Source of the DNA: Spirochaetota bacterium
GTDB taxonomy: Bacteria > Spirochaetota > Spirochaetia > JABEVK01
DNA length: 41,680 nucleotides
Direction of reading: 5' to 3'
NCBI GenBank assembly: GCA_020049045.1
Contig: JAIFLN010000143.1
Location: 1-41,680, forward strand
Shown here: positions 1 through 8,874 of the stretch, piece by piece
Position numbering within the stretch: the first letter of the stretch is position 1
How the letters are laid out: the number at the start of each line of letters is the position of its first letter
Program-made: the position numbers and the translations under genes
Notes under the pieces: model-generated
Database searches by the model: none
The model's input: the letters and a program-made list of their open reading frames with translations, nothing else
What the model was told of the DNA's origin: nothing

Positions 1-294
1 CTGTTGGCCTTTGGTCCTGAAGAAGGCAAACTGCCCCCGGTGTCGGCGTGTCTGCGGTGTGGCCGATGTGTTACGGCCTGCCCCATGCTGCTGATTCCCC
101 TTGAGCTCAACCGGGCCGCTTTGCGAAACGATGCCGAAGCCTTGAACAAGTATTCGGTGGCAGCATGCATCGAATGCGGCAGCTGCAGCTTTGTGTGCCC
201 CGCCAAAATCCAGCTGGTACAGGCCATCCGTCTGGGCAAGACCCAGACCAGGATAGCTGCCGCCAAGGCCGCTGCCAAAGGAGCCGCCAAGTGA
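1..294 (+). CDS. rnfC: RnfC, C-terminal fragment (ferredoxin domain)
   Basis: Partial gene; the reading frame is open to the first base, so the listed TTG start at 4 is only an artefact of the window edge. What remains is the C-terminal dicluster ferredoxin domain: motifs CLRCGRCVTACP and CIECGSCSFVCP would bind two [4Fe-4S] clusters, followed by an Ala/Lys-rich tail. RnfC is the peripheral NADH-binding subunit of the Rnf ferredoxin:NAD+ oxidoreductase, which couples electron flow between ferredoxin and NAD to Na+ or H+ transport. Identity is secured by the rnfDGEAB genes directly after it. Its stop (TGA 292-294) overlaps the GTG of rnfD, pointing to translational coupling. Confidence 0.93.
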   Translation: MLAFGPEEGKLPPVSACLRCGRCVTACPMLLIPLELNRAALRNDAEALNKYSVAACIECGSCSFVCPAKIQLVQAIRLGKTQTRIAAAKAAAKGAAK

Positions 295-1250
295 GCGCCC
301 CCCTGCTCGTCACCTCGTCACCCCACCTGAGGGCCCCGGATACCTCCCGCTCGATCATGCTCGATGTGCTCATCGCGCTGGTTCCTGCTTTGGGAGCCGG
401 AGTGTGGTTCTTCGGCCTGGCCGCCCTGCTGCCCATCGTGTTCGCCGTTGTCGGCTCGTTGCTCGGGGAATACGCCACCCGCGTCTGGTTCCTTAAGCGG
501 GACAACCGCCTGGGAGATCTTTCCGCCGTCGTCACGGGCGTTCTGCTCGGTATGAACCTTCCCCCGTCCATTCCTCTTCCGCTGGCCTTTATCGGGGGTA
601 TCATCGCCACAGCCCTGATCAAGGAAGTTTTTGGCGGTCTGGGTCAGAACTTTATGAACCCCGCCCTTGCGGCGCGCGTTCTGCTGTTCACCGCCTGGAT
701 GCAGCCCATGACCCACTGGACCCTGCCCGGCGGCGCCTACGATGCCGTGACAGCGGTCACTCCTCTGGGTGCCCTCAAAGGCCTCGAGGGTCCGGTCAAC
801 CTGCCTTCGTACTTTGATATGTTTGTCGGCGGTATCGGCGGCTGTATCGGTGAGACTTCGGCCCTGGCCCTGCTTATCGGAGCAGCCTACTTGGTGTTCC
901 GCCGCGTCATCACCCTCGAAATCCCGGTGGTTTACATCGGTACCACCTTGCTGTTCGTCTGGGTGTTCGGTGCCAAAACCAGCCTCTTCGGCGGCGATGT
1001 GCTCACCCACCTGCTTTCGGGCGGTTTGATGCTCGGTGCCTGGTTTATGGCCACCGATTACTCCACCAGCCCCGTCACCCTCAAGGGCCGCTTGATCTAC
1101 GCGGCGGGAATGGGTCTGCTGACCGGCCTGATCCGCATTTACACCAACTACCCCGAAGGTGTGAGCTTTGCCATTCTGATCATGAACTCGTTTGCACCGC
1201 TGATCGACCGCTACACTGTTCCCAAGAGTTTCGGAGCCAACCATGCGTGA
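291..1250 (+). CDS. rnfD: RnfD, membrane flavoprotein subunit of Rnf
   Basis: Integral membrane subunit of about 319 residues. I place the start at GTG 291, which overlaps the rnfC stop as GTGA; the listed ORF start at 165 lies inside rnfC and is implausible. The protein begins VSAPLLVTSSPHLR, close to the usual RnfD N-terminus, and then alternates hydrophobic helices. The motif DAVTAVTPLG (D151, T154, T157) matches the region where RnfD/NqrB-type proteins carry covalently bound FMN on a threonine. The stop at 1248-1250 overlaps the rnfG ATG at 1243. Order C-D-G-E-A-B is that of Thermotoga, clostridia and other anaerobes rather than the proteobacterial A-B-C-D-G-E order. Confidence 0.95.
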   Translation: MSAPLLVTSSPHLRAPDTSRSIMLDVLIALVPALGAGVWFFGLAALLPIVFAVVGSLLGEYATRVWFLKRDNRLGDLSAVVTGVLLGMNLPPSIPLPLAFIGGIIATALIKEVFGGLGQNFMNPALAARVLLFTAWMQPMTHWTLPGGAYDAVTAVTPLGALKGLEGPVNLPSYFDMFVGGIGGCIGETSALALLIGAAYLVFRRVITLEIPVVYIGTTLLFVWVFGAKTSLFGGDVLTHLLSGGLMLGAWFMATDYSTSPVTLKGRLIYAAGMGLLTGLIRIYTNYPEGVSFAILIMNSFAPLIDRYTVPKSFGANHA

Positions 1251-1839
1251 CCTCATTAAACCCGCCGCAATTCTGTTTCTCGTCAGTGTTGTTGTCGTCG
1301 TGCTTCTGGCGCTGACCGCCGGGGCCACCGCGCCTGTTATTGCCGAGCGGATCAAAGCCGACCTCGACGCGGCAAAAAAATCGGTGCTTCCCGCCGCCGC
1401 TACGTTCGACGAACTCAAACTGCCCGACCTGTCCAAAGCCAGTGACGGTCTTTCCACCGTCAAACAAGCTTGGGTGGCCAGGGATGCCTCCGGTGCCCTG
1501 GTTGGGCTGGTCGTATCGGCCGCCAGCAAGGGGTACGCCGGTCCTGTAGGCTTTACTGTCGGCCTCGATGCCACAGGAAAGGTCAGCGGTATCAAATCTG
1601 GAAGCCACAAAGAAACCCCAGGGCTGGGTGACAAGGTGCTCCTGCCGACCAGCAAGGTTATGAAACAACTTGCCGTTCTGGCACCCACCGGCCCCCTGAA
1701 AGTCGTCAAGGGCAACCCCGGTGCCAATGAGGTCGATGCCATTTCCGGGTCCACCATCACCAGCCGGGCGGCCACCAGGGCCGTCAGCGGGGCCTGGGAA
1801 TTATCAACCCGCCTCACCGCCGAAGGAGCGTGGAAATGA
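1243..1839 (+). CDS. rnfG: RnfG, FMN-binding subunit of Rnf
   Basis: 198-residue subunit with one N-terminal membrane anchor (IKPAAILFLVSVVVVVLLALTA) and a soluble domain expected outside the cytoplasmic membrane. The flavinylation motif is clear: DAISGSTITS, in which T173 would carry phosphoester-linked FMN (S-G-A/S-T-x-T). It passes electrons within the Rnf complex. The start at ATG 1243 overlaps the end of rnfD by 8 nt. The C-terminus overlaps the rnfE start as ATGA. No flavin transferase (ApbE), needed to attach the FMN, is seen in this window. Confidence 0.95.
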   Translation: MRDLIKPAAILFLVSVVVVVLLALTAGATAPVIAERIKADLDAAKKSVLPAAATFDELKLPDLSKASDGLSTVKQAWVARDASGALVGLVVSAASKGYAGPVGFTVGLDATGKVSGIKSGSHKETPGLGDKVLLPTSKVMKQLAVLAPTGPLKVVKGNPGANEVDAISGSTITSRAATRAVSGAWELSTRLTAEGAWK

Positions 1840-2495
1840 AAAGTCTCGATATCCTCGGGGCCGGTATCATCAAGGAGAACCCTGTTCTCCGGTTGGTACT
1901 GGGAACCTGCCCCACCCTGGCCGTCACCACCAGTGCCGAAAATGGTCTGGGTATGGGACTGGCCACTTTGGCAGTTCTGGTCGCCTCCAACGTTTTGATT
2001 TCGATGGTCCGCAAGGTCATTCCAGACAAGGTTCGCATTCCCGCGTACGTCGTCATCATCGCGGGCCTGGTCACCATCGTCCAGCTGCTCATCCAAGCTT
2101 ACCTGCCGGCCCTCGACAAAGCCTTGGGCATCTTCATTCCGCTGATCGTCGTCAACTGCATCATTCTAGGGCGGGCCGAAATGTTCGCCGCAAAAAACAC
2201 CGTGGGGGCCTCGGCCCTCGACGGCATCGGAATGGGCATCGGCTTCACCCTGGCCCTGTTCGCCATCGGTTCCATCCGGGAGTTTCTCGGAGCCGGAACC
2301 TGGATGGGAATCAATCTCACTGCTGATCTCTGGCCGGCCGCTGCAGTCATGATTCTGCCCCCGGGCGGCTTTCTCGCCTACGGGGCCATCATTGGCCTGC
2401 TGAACAAGGTAACCAACCAGCGGATCACCGCCACCGGCTGCGCCACCTGCAGCATGGAAGAAGCCTGCGCCCCCGCCAAGGAGGCCTCGAAATGA
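1836..2495 (+). CDS. rnfE: RnfE, membrane subunit of Rnf
   Basis: About 219 residues, six hydrophobic helices. The track starts it at GTG 1830, but the AAGGAG at 1822-1827 is correctly spaced only for ATG 1836, which also forms an ATGA overlap with the rnfG stop; I use 1836. C25 (in LGTCP) and C108 (in NCIILGRAE) match the mid-membrane cysteines that, with the RnfA pair, bind the intramembrane [2Fe-2S] cluster in Rnf/Nqr. The C-terminus carries a further cysteine group, C202-x2-C205-x5-C211, just before a Lys/Ala tail; this is not part of the core fold and may be a metal or redox site. Confidence 0.94.
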   Translation: MKSLDILGAGIIKENPVLRLVLGTCPTLAVTTSAENGLGMGLATLAVLVASNVLISMVRKVIPDKVRIPAYVVIIAGLVTIVQLLIQAYLPALDKALGIFIPLIVVNCIILGRAEMFAAKNTVGASALDGIGMGIGFTLALFAIGSIREFLGAGTWMGINLTADLWPAAAVMILPPGGFLAYGAIIGLLNKVTNQRITATGCATCSMEEACAPAKEASK

Positions 2496-3070
2496 CCGAA
2501 TACTTCCTGATCATCATGAGCGCCATTCTGGTCGACAACTTCGTTTTGTCGAAGTTTTTGGGCATCTGTCCCTTCCTGGGGGTCTCGAAAAAGCTTGAGA
2601 CCGCTGCGGGCATGGGCGGAGCGGTCATTTTCGTTATGACCCTGGCCAGCTTGGCCACTGCGGCCCTCTACCAATTCATTCTGGCTCCTTTGGGAATGGA
2701 ATACCTTCAGACCCTGGGCTTCATTCTCGTCATTGCAGCCCTTGTTCAGTTCGTCGAAATCGTCCTGAAGAAAATGGTTCCCCCGCTGTACCAGGCGCTG
2801 GGAATCTACCTCCCGCTAATCACTACCAACTGCGCCGTACTGGGGGCGGCCCTGCTGGCGGTGACCAACGAATACGATGTTCTGAAGTCAACGGTCTACG
2901 GCTTTGCCGCCGGGGTGGGCTTCACCCTGGCCCTGGTCCTCTTTTCCGGGGTCCGGGAAAAAATCGAAATGGCTGACGTTCCCGACTCCCTCAAGGGAAT
3001 CCCTGCGGCGCTTTTGGCTGCGGCCTTGGTGTCGGTGAGCTTCTTCGGCTTTCAGGGGTTGTTCGCATGA
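2492..3070 (+). CDS. rnfA: RnfA, membrane subunit of Rnf
   Basis: 192 residues, the usual family length, with six predicted membrane helices. C26 in FLGICPFLGV and C114 in TTNCAVLGAA are the RnfA pair expected to complete the intramembrane [2Fe-2S] site together with RnfE C25 and C108. The sequence MTEYFLIIMSAILVDNFVLS is typical of RnfA/NqrE. The start ATG 2492 overlaps the rnfE stop (ATGA), and the end overlaps rnfB in the same way, so production of the membrane core is probably translationally coupled. Confidence 0.96.
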   Translation: MTEYFLIIMSAILVDNFVLSKFLGICPFLGVSKKLETAAGMGGAVIFVMTLASLATAALYQFILAPLGMEYLQTLGFILVIAALVQFVEIVLKKMVPPLYQALGIYLPLITTNCAVLGAALLAVTNEYDVLKSTVYGFAAGVGFTLALVLFSGVREKIEMADVPDSLKGIPAALLAAALVSVSFFGFQGLFA

Positions 3071-3906
3071 ACGAAATACTGTCCTCTATCGGGCTTCCTG
3101 CGGCCGTCTTCGGGGCCATGAGTCTGGTCTTCGGTGTTCTTCTGGCGTACGCCGCCAAGGTCTTTGAAGTCAAAGTTGACCCCAAAATCACCGAGGTCCG
3201 GGCGGCCCTGCCGGGTGCCAACTGCGGTGCTTGCGGGTTTCCTGGCTGTGACGGGCTGGCGGTTTCGATCGCCGCCGGTGAGTCCAAACCCGATGCCTGC
3301 CCGGTGGGCAACGCCGACACGGTGGCCGCCGTCGCCAAGATCATGGGTGTCACCATGACCAATACCGTCAGCTACACCGCACGGGTGGCCTGCGGCGGCT
3401 TAAACGGTTGTACCCGCACCAAATATCAGTACGAAGGAATGAAAAGCTGCACTGCGGCGGCGGCGCTCCACAACGGCCCCAAAGCCTGTGCCTTCGGTTG
3501 CCTCGGGTTTGGTGATTGTGTGGCGGCCTGCCCCTTCGGTGCCATTGCCATCATCGACGGCATCGCCAAAATTGTGGAAGCCAACTGTAAAAGCTGCGAA
3601 AAATGCGTTGCCGCTTGTCCCAAGAAACTGATTTCCATGGTACCCCGCGGCAAAAACTACCTGGTCAGCTGCAAGAGCACTTCACGGGGTCCCGTCGTCA
3701 AGAAAAACTGCGACGTCGGTTGTATCGGTTGCGGCAAGTGCGTGAAAGTCTGTCCCTCGACGGCCATCACCATGGCCAACAACCTGGCCAAAATCGACCC
3801 GTTGCTGTGCACCAACTGCGGCGAGTGCGTAAAAGTGTGCCCCACAAACGCAATTGTCGACGTTACAGCACCGGTAGTCTTGCGGAAAACGGTAATCACA
3901 GCCTAA
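3067..3906 (+). CDS. rnfB: RnfB, polyferredoxin subunit of Rnf
   Basis: 279 residues. It has an N-terminal membrane anchor, then the RnfB-specific cluster site (CGACGFPGCDG with a downstream Cys), and then a polyferredoxin part with four CX2CX2CX3CP-like motifs: CLGFGDCVAACP, CKSCEKCVAACP, CIGCGKCVKVCP and CTNCGECVKVCP. RnfB is the entry or exit point for ferredoxin electrons. Four C-terminal motifs is more than the two of the proteobacterial protein and resembles the longer RnfB of anaerobes. This is the last rnf gene; the next gene starts only 9 nt later with no visible terminator. Confidence 0.95.
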   Translation: MNEILSSIGLPAAVFGAMSLVFGVLLAYAAKVFEVKVDPKITEVRAALPGANCGACGFPGCDGLAVSIAAGESKPDACPVGNADTVAAVAKIMGVTMTNTVSYTARVACGGLNGCTRTKYQYEGMKSCTAAAALHNGPKACAFGCLGFGDCVAACPFGAIAIIDGIAKIVEANCKSCEKCVAACPKKLISMVPRGKNYLVSCKSTSRGPVVKKNCDVGCIGCGKCVKVCPSTAITMANNLAKIDPLLCTNCGECVKVCPTNAIVDVTAPVVLRKTVITA

Positions 3907-3915
3907 CCTTAGGGC

Positions 3916-6132
3916 ATGAGAATATCGATTTCAAAAAAAATCGGGGTCGTCCTCGGCCTCGCTTGTCTGGCTGCGTTGTCGTTCAGTTATGTCGCTGTGA
4001 AAAACAGCCTGGACGACAACCAGCAGCTGGCCCAATTGTCCAAGGTGGATGACGCCCGGTTTCTGTTGGTCGACCTGGAGCTGCAGACCGCCAATATGTG
4101 GCAGTTCATCACCGACGCCGCGTTGACCCAAAATGAGCAGCCCATCACCACCGGAGGAGCCCAAAAAGCCTTTGATCAGGGTATGGCTGACTTAACGGCC
4201 CTGAGGGAGATCCAGGTGCTGGAAAACCAGTCCCTCTTGATGGGCCCTTTGGAGTCCAAACTTCAAGACCTATGGATTTCAGGCCGGACCATGGTGACTG
4301 CCTATAATAAGTCCAAAGCCGAGGGCGACAAGGCCATGTTGGCCTTCGACACAGCAGGGGAAGATTTGCTTCAAGCCTTCCGCGATTTTCGAGAACCATT
4401 GATCGCACAGCGTGAGGCGATTTTGGCCGGGTTTCAAAACAATCTACAGCAGGATCTTTGGTTCTTCGGCCTGACCGGTGGGGCCTCCGTGGCGCTCTTA
4501 CTGGTGTTGTGGTTCTTCTTGTCGCGATCTTTGTCTGCCCCCATCCGTTCTGCTTCGGGGGCTCTGAAAACGCTGGCCGATAGTCAGGGCGACCTGACCG
4601 TCCGCTTGATGCCCAGGGGCAACGATGAAACCGCCGACCTTGTGAAAAGTGTGAATTCCTTTTTGAGTAAAATCCAAGGCATTCTACTGGCCATCGACGA
4701 AACCATCCATAAGAACCAGAATCTGGCCACCAGCCTGAACCAGAGTGCCCGCGACTCAGCCGGCTCGGTTTCCGACCTCGGCCAGAGGGTCACCACCCTG
4801 AAAAAGGGCATTGGCTCTCTTGACCTCGATATTTCGGGAGCTTCTGCCGCCATTGAACAAATTCTAGCCAACATCGCTTCGCTGGCCAAGCAGATTGAAG
4901 GACAAGACCAGCAGGTTTCGCGCACGGGAGCAGCCATCGAAGAAATGATGGCCTCGGTTTCCGGGGTGTCAGAACTCGCCGAAGCGAAAGTCGGCGCCGT
5001 GAAGAACCTTGTCACGCTGACCCGTCAGGGCGGTGAGCGGGTGCAAAAGACGGCCGTTGTCATCAGCAAAGTTGCTCAAAATGCACAAGGGATGCTGGCG
5101 TTGATCGACCTGATCAACGACATTTCCGACCGAACCAACCTTCTGGCTATGAACGCCAGCATTGAGGCCGCCCACGCCGGTGTGGCGGGGCGGGGTTTTG
5201 CGGTCGTCGCCAATGAGATTCGCAAACTCGCCTTCGATACCGGGGCTAACGCCCAGAAGATCGGCCAGTCTCTGAAAGAGACCGGTGACCAGATCCAGCA
5301 GGCACAAATCGACAGCCAAAGCGTGCAGCAGGCCTTTGATCTGCTGGAGCGCGAAGTGGGAGAGTTTGCCCAGGCCATGCAGGAAGTCTCGGCTTCGATG
5401 GGGGCTTTGGGAGAGGCCGGTGGCGAAATTCTCGATGCGACTTCCCACCTGATTCAAAGCAGTCAGCTGATCAGTGCCTCGTCGCAGGAGATGACCTATG
5501 GCGCTCATGAGATTCTGACGGCCGTCCAGCATATTAAAGAAGTTTCAAAAGAGTCCCTGACAGAAGTTGACCGGGTGTCTACGGTGACAACAGAACTGAA
5601 CCGCGTGGCGCTGTGGGTTTCGGCCTTCGGCAATCAGAACAACTATAACAACAGCATTCTGACAGCCGAGGTAGAGCGGTTCCGCCTGGGTGCCGACCCC
5701 ACCAAGCGCTCGGAGGTCGTCACCATGGGCATCGACTGGAACGACATTCTGTCGGTGGGCATTGCGGAAATGGATGAGGAACATAAAGAACTGTTCCGGC
5801 GGATCAACGCCTTGCTGGTGGGGCTTCTGGGACCCGAAGGCGGGGCGAACATCTCAAAACTGGTCACCGCGATTATCGAGTACACGGTTTATCATTTCAA
5901 CGACGAGCAGGACCTGATGCGTCGCGAAAAGTACCCCAGGCTGGAACAGCACATTGTGCTTCACACGGCGTTCCTCAAGGAATTCGGTGAGATACAAACC
6001 CTGTTGGCCGAGGGACATTTCTCGGCCAACCTTTTGATCCGCATTCAAGATAAGGTGGTCAACTGGCTGCTCGAGCACATCGGCAAGGTGGACCGCGACT
6101 ACAGCGAGTTTATCCTTGGAAAGAAAGGTTGA
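3916..6132 (+). CDS. Methyl-accepting chemotaxis protein with C-terminal hemerythrin domain
   Basis: 738 residues. TM helices lie near 9-28 and 181-203 around an extracytoplasmic four-helix-type sensor region, followed by HAMP (about 205-260) and the signalling domain, with the hairpin-tip sequence [18 protein letters not shown] near residue 413. Residues about 604-735 form a complete hemerythrin domain with the iron ligands in place: [26 protein letters not shown] and [10 protein letters not shown]. Such receptors sense O2 or NO through the di-iron centre; the role here is inferred. It starts 9 nt after rnfB, so it may respond to oxygen that would damage Rnf. No clear Shine-Dalgarno precedes ATG 3916. 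No cheW or classical cheA is in the window. Confidence 0.92.
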   Translation: MRISISKKIGVVLGLACLAALSFSYVAVKNSLDDNQQLAQLSKVDDARFLLVDLELQTANMWQFITDAALTQNEQPITTGGAQKAFDQGMADLTALREIQVLENQSLLMGPLESKLQDLWISGRTMVTAYNKSKAEGDKAMLAFDTAGEDLLQAFRDFREPLIAQREAILAGFQNNLQQDLWFFGLTGGASVALLLVLWFFLSRSLSAPIRSASGALKTLADSQGDLTVRLMPRGNDETADLVKSVNSFLSKIQGILLAIDETIHKNQNLATSLNQSARDSAGSVSDLGQRVTTLKKGIGSLDLDISGASAAIEQILANIASLAKQIEGQDQQVSRTGAAIEEMMASVSGVSELAEAKVGAVKNLVTLTRQGGERVQKTAVVISKVAQNAQGMLALIDLINDISDRTNLLAMNASIEAAHAGVAGRGFAVVANEIRKLAFDTGANAQKIGQSLKETGDQIQQAQIDSQSVQQAFDLLEREVGEFAQAMQEVSASMGALGEAGGEILDATSHLIQSSQLISASSQEMTYGAHEILTAVQHIKEVSKESLTEVDRVSTVTTELNRVALWVSAFGNQNNYNNSILTAEVERFRLGADPTKRSEVVTMGIDWNDILSVGIAEMDEEHKELFRRINALLVGLLGPEGGANISKLVTAIIEYTVYHFNDEQDLMRREKYPRLEQHIVLHTAFLKEFGEIQTLLAEGHFSANLLIRIQDKVVNWLLEHIGKVDRDYSEFILGKKG

Positions 6133-6133
6133 T

Positions 6134-6652
6134 ATGGCAACGTTCACCGACCAAGACTGGCAGCAAATTCTGAGTTATCTGACCGAGGTTATTGGAACTG
6201 AGGCCCAAAAGTACGCCGCCAACCCGGCGGCACGACTGATGGCCTGCATTTCGTATCTATCCAACAGCGAAGACCCCGACCGATTTGCGGTATCCAACCT
6301 TCTGACTTTCCACGCGGCCACCAAGGCCCGCAAGCTCTTTGACCACAGACCCTCAGACGATCAGGATCTCTACCGAAGGCTGGCCGCCGTCCATGTGGGC
6401 AACCATTCCGACCCGCATACCGTCGACTACGGAATGACGTTGCTGGCGATGATCAGCCTCAACGACCACGAGCACGACCTGGCCGACGATGTCCGTACAG
6501 GCAAGTACAATCCGCTGGCCCAAGGCGGCTGGGACGCTAAGGCCCTTCGATTGGAGCTAGAGTCAGACCTGGCTAAAAGCCCGTCGCTGAAGCAAACTTA
6601 CAACGCGGCAGTAGGAATGGAAGTCGCATTGCAGGCCTGGTGGGAGGACTGA
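6134..6652 (+). CDS. Conserved-looking protein of unknown family
   Basis: 172 residues from ATG 6134, preceded by AAAGG at a good distance; the track's start at 6116 (TTG) would run into the preceding gene. Soluble, acidic, apparently all-helical, with no signal peptide or membrane segment. Several histidines occur in the middle (VHVGNHSDPHTVDYG, NDHEHDL) that could bind metal, but I recognise no catalytic motif. It sits 1 nt after the hemerythrin receptor and 3 nt before the histidine kinase, so it is very probably translated with them and may work in the same signalling path. Function unknown. Confidence 0.8.
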   Translation: MATFTDQDWQQILSYLTEVIGTEAQKYAANPAARLMACISYLSNSEDPDRFAVSNLLTFHAATKARKLFDHRPSDDQDLYRRLAAVHVGNHSDPHTVDYGMTLLAMISLNDHEHDLADDVRTGKYNPLAQGGWDAKALRLELESDLAKSPSLKQTYNAAVGMEVALQAWWED

Positions 6653-6655
6653 GAA

Positions 6656-7909
6656 ATGACAAAGTTCCAAACTCAGCAGAAGGTCGGAATTCTTTTTGTC
6701 GGCCTTTGCTGGGCCGTAGCCGTGGTGAACCTCATGAGTTTCCTGACACGGCCGGTGCCGGTACCTCTGCTGATGTATCTCACAAATATCGGCGTTTTGT
6801 TCGGTATGGGTGCCTTGGGTCTGTTGATCGTCTTCGTCAATAGACCCGTGGTACAGATCTTCTTGATCTTCCTGTTTCTCCTACCAGCGGGCCCGGCCAT
6901 CGCCTTTTCCGATCTTTCTTTCATCGGTTTGTGGATGATGATCATTGCGGTAACGATGATCATCAAGTTCCAGCCCCATCCTCGGAAGCAGCGGTGGTTT
7001 CTTTTGGCCGCCATCGTGTACTTTCTGCCCTGGCTGGTGTTGCTGGTACTGGGGCAACCGCCCTCTGACCGGCTGACCCTCTTCCGTTTTCTCGACTATC
7101 TCTTTTTCCTCATCGTCGGTGTGCTCACCCTCTACGTTCTATTTGAAGAGGAGATCCGCAAGCTGACGAGAACCAACCATGAGAATGAAGCGGCAATCTC
7201 CGAACGTGACGCCAAAATCCTCAAGTTGGAACCGCTTTCCGAGCTGGGCCAGCGGGTGGCACACGTCACCCACAGTTTTAAAAACAACCTCAGCCAGCTC
7301 CACGCCATTGCCACCATCCTTGAAACCACCCATGACGTGGAAGCCGGCGTGAAGCTTATCCGCGAGGTCAGCAACTCGCTCGATGACCGCATTGAAAACA
7401 TTTTGCTGGTCAGCCAGGCTGGTCAGAACCCCACGATGGAGACCTTCGATGTAGCCCGCGTTCTCGAAGGCATGAAGTTCATCTATTTGTCGGAACATTC
7501 CTTTCAGACAAAAGTCAGGAGCGAGATGAACCTGGAAGGCTCGTTGATGATCACCGCCGTGCGCTGGGACTTTATTCTGATGATTGAAAACCTCGTCAAG
7601 AATGCCTACGAGGCCATTTCGACCCGCAGCGAGCGAGGCAACCTCAAAATCACCCTGCTGGGGGGCCTGCTGACCATTGCCAACGACGGCGGTGCCATGG
7701 AACGGTGCAAGGAATGTACAGGGTACTGCCTCAACTGTCCGCACTACGGTTTTCCCGGAAAAACCTCCAAAAAGCACGGTTCGGGTCTGGGGCTGACCCA
7801 GGTGTTTGACACCTGCCGCAAATACGGCTGGTCGCTGCGTATCCGCACCGATGAACCTTGGACCAGCTTCCAAATCCTTCTCCCTGATCCCCGGGGTCAG
7901 AACTCATGA
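6656..7909 (+). CDS. Six-TM sensor histidine kinase with cysteine cluster in the ATP lid
   Basis: 417 residues, good GGGAGGA site 8 nt upstream. Six hydrophobic helices (about 9-163) form the N-terminal input domain. A short coiled coil follows, then the dimerisation/phosphoacceptor region with H206 in VTHSFKNNLSQL, and a HATPase_c domain: N box ENLVKNAYEAIS, a shortened G1 segment (IANDGG), G2 HGSGLGL. Between G1 and G2, in the lid over ATP, is C351-K-E-C354-T-G-Y-C358-L-N-C361-P, a CX2CX3CX2CP arrangement like a ferredoxin or zinc site. No receiver gene is adjacent. The stop overlaps the next ATG (ATGA). Histidine kinase is certain; redox or metal control through the cluster is inference. 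Confidence 0.9.
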   Translation: MTKFQTQQKVGILFVGLCWAVAVVNLMSFLTRPVPVPLLMYLTNIGVLFGMGALGLLIVFVNRPVVQIFLIFLFLLPAGPAIAFSDLSFIGLWMMIIAVTMIIKFQPHPRKQRWFLLAAIVYFLPWLVLLVLGQPPSDRLTLFRFLDYLFFLIVGVLTLYVLFEEEIRKLTRTNHENEAAISERDAKILKLEPLSELGQRVAHVTHSFKNNLSQLHAIATILETTHDVEAGVKLIREVSNSLDDRIENILLVSQAGQNPTMETFDVARVLEGMKFIYLSEHSFQTKVRSEMNLEGSLMITAVRWDFILMIENLVKNAYEAISTRSERGNLKITLLGGLLTIANDGGAMERCKECTGYCLNCPHYGFPGKTSKKHGSGLGLTQVFDTCRKYGWSLRIRTDEPWTSFQILLPDPRGQNS

Positions 7910-8862
7910 TCGAGGATCCCCGGCATCCCGGCTTGGACCCGAAAGAAACCATCCGGCTGAAACAGATTGCCCTGATCGCCTGGATCGCCATCGGAGCCAA
8001 TGCGGCGCTGGCCGTTTCGAAAATTCTAGGCGGCTGGATTGCCGGCTCCCTGGCGGTGGTGGGTGACGGCATCGACAGTTTTGGCGATATTCTCAGCTCG
8101 TCCCTCACCTTGATCACCGCGCTGATCATCAGCCGCCCGCCCGACCCGAGATTCCCTTGGGGTCGCCAGCGGGCTGATACCGTAGCCACGAAGTTTCTAG
8201 CCTTCGTGGTGTTTTTTTTCGGTGCCCAGCTTTCCTACTCGTCCTTTTTGAGCATTCTGAACCAGGAGCCCAGGGAAATACCCGGCCTGCTGGCCTTTGT
8301 AGTTACCATTATTTCCATTGTGGTGAAGACGGGTCTTTCGTTTTTGCTCCAGTGGAGCGGTGAGCGTTCCAACTCAGGCATGATGATTGCCAATGCCAAA
8401 AACATGCGCAGCGACGTCGTGATTTCTGTAGTCGTGCTTCTTGGCTTGATTTTCAGCCAAGTGCTCAATATCGGCATCATCGACCTGATCTTTGCCTTTT
8501 TGGTGGGCATTTGGATCATGCGCACCGGTGTGGAAATCTTTATGGAAACCAACACCGAGCTGATGGACGGTATGGACGACAAGACCGCCTACTTTCAGGT
8601 CTTCGACGCGGTAGCCGCCGTACCCGGTGCGCACAACCCGCACAGAACCCGTATCCGCAAATTTGCCAACTACTACATCATCGATCTGGACATCGAGGTG
8701 GATTCTTCGCTGACAGTGGCGCAGGCGCATATCATCAGCCAGAAGGTCGAGGAAGCCATCAAACGCCGCCTGGACAATGTCTACGACATCATGGTCCACA
8801 TTGAACCCGAAGGGAACGTCGAGCATGCGGAGAAGTTCGGGCTGAAACGGGAAAGCTTGTAG
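7906..8862 (+). CDS. Cation diffusion facilitator (CDF) family metal transporter
   Basis: 318 residues, typical CDF length. Six TM helices, then a cytoplasmic ferredoxin-like domain ending DNVYDIMVHIEPEG. The TM2 half of the transport site is D57-S-F-G-D61. In TM5 the usual H-x3-D is N166-M-R-S-D170, so the site is D/D + N/D rather than the H-containing zinc site. CDF proteins export divalent metals in exchange for protons; the Asn points away from a standard Zn2+ exporter and possibly to Mn2+ or Fe2+ (inference). ATG 7906 overlaps the kinase stop, so the two are translationally coupled and the kinase signal may concern metal or redox state. Confidence 0.93.
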   Translation: MIEDPRHPGLDPKETIRLKQIALIAWIAIGANAALAVSKILGGWIAGSLAVVGDGIDSFGDILSSSLTLITALIISRPPDPRFPWGRQRADTVATKFLAFVVFFFGAQLSYSSFLSILNQEPREIPGLLAFVVTIISIVVKTGLSFLLQWSGERSNSGMMIANAKNMRSDVVISVVVLLGLIFSQVLNIGIIDLIFAFLVGIWIMRTGVEIFMETNTELMDGMDDKTAYFQVFDAVAAVPGAHNPHRTRIRKFANYYIIDLDIEVDSSLTVAQAHIISQKVEEAIKRRLDNVYDIMVHIEPEGNVEHAEKFGLKRESL

Positions 8863-8874
8863 GGAGAGGCAGCT

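Noticed and set aside
318-2096. 592-residue minus-strand ORF across rnfD and rnfG
   Set aside because: It is a shadow of codon bias in rnf genes; the sequence is low-complexity in His/Gln/Gly and matches no family, while the plus strand encodes clear Rnf subunits.
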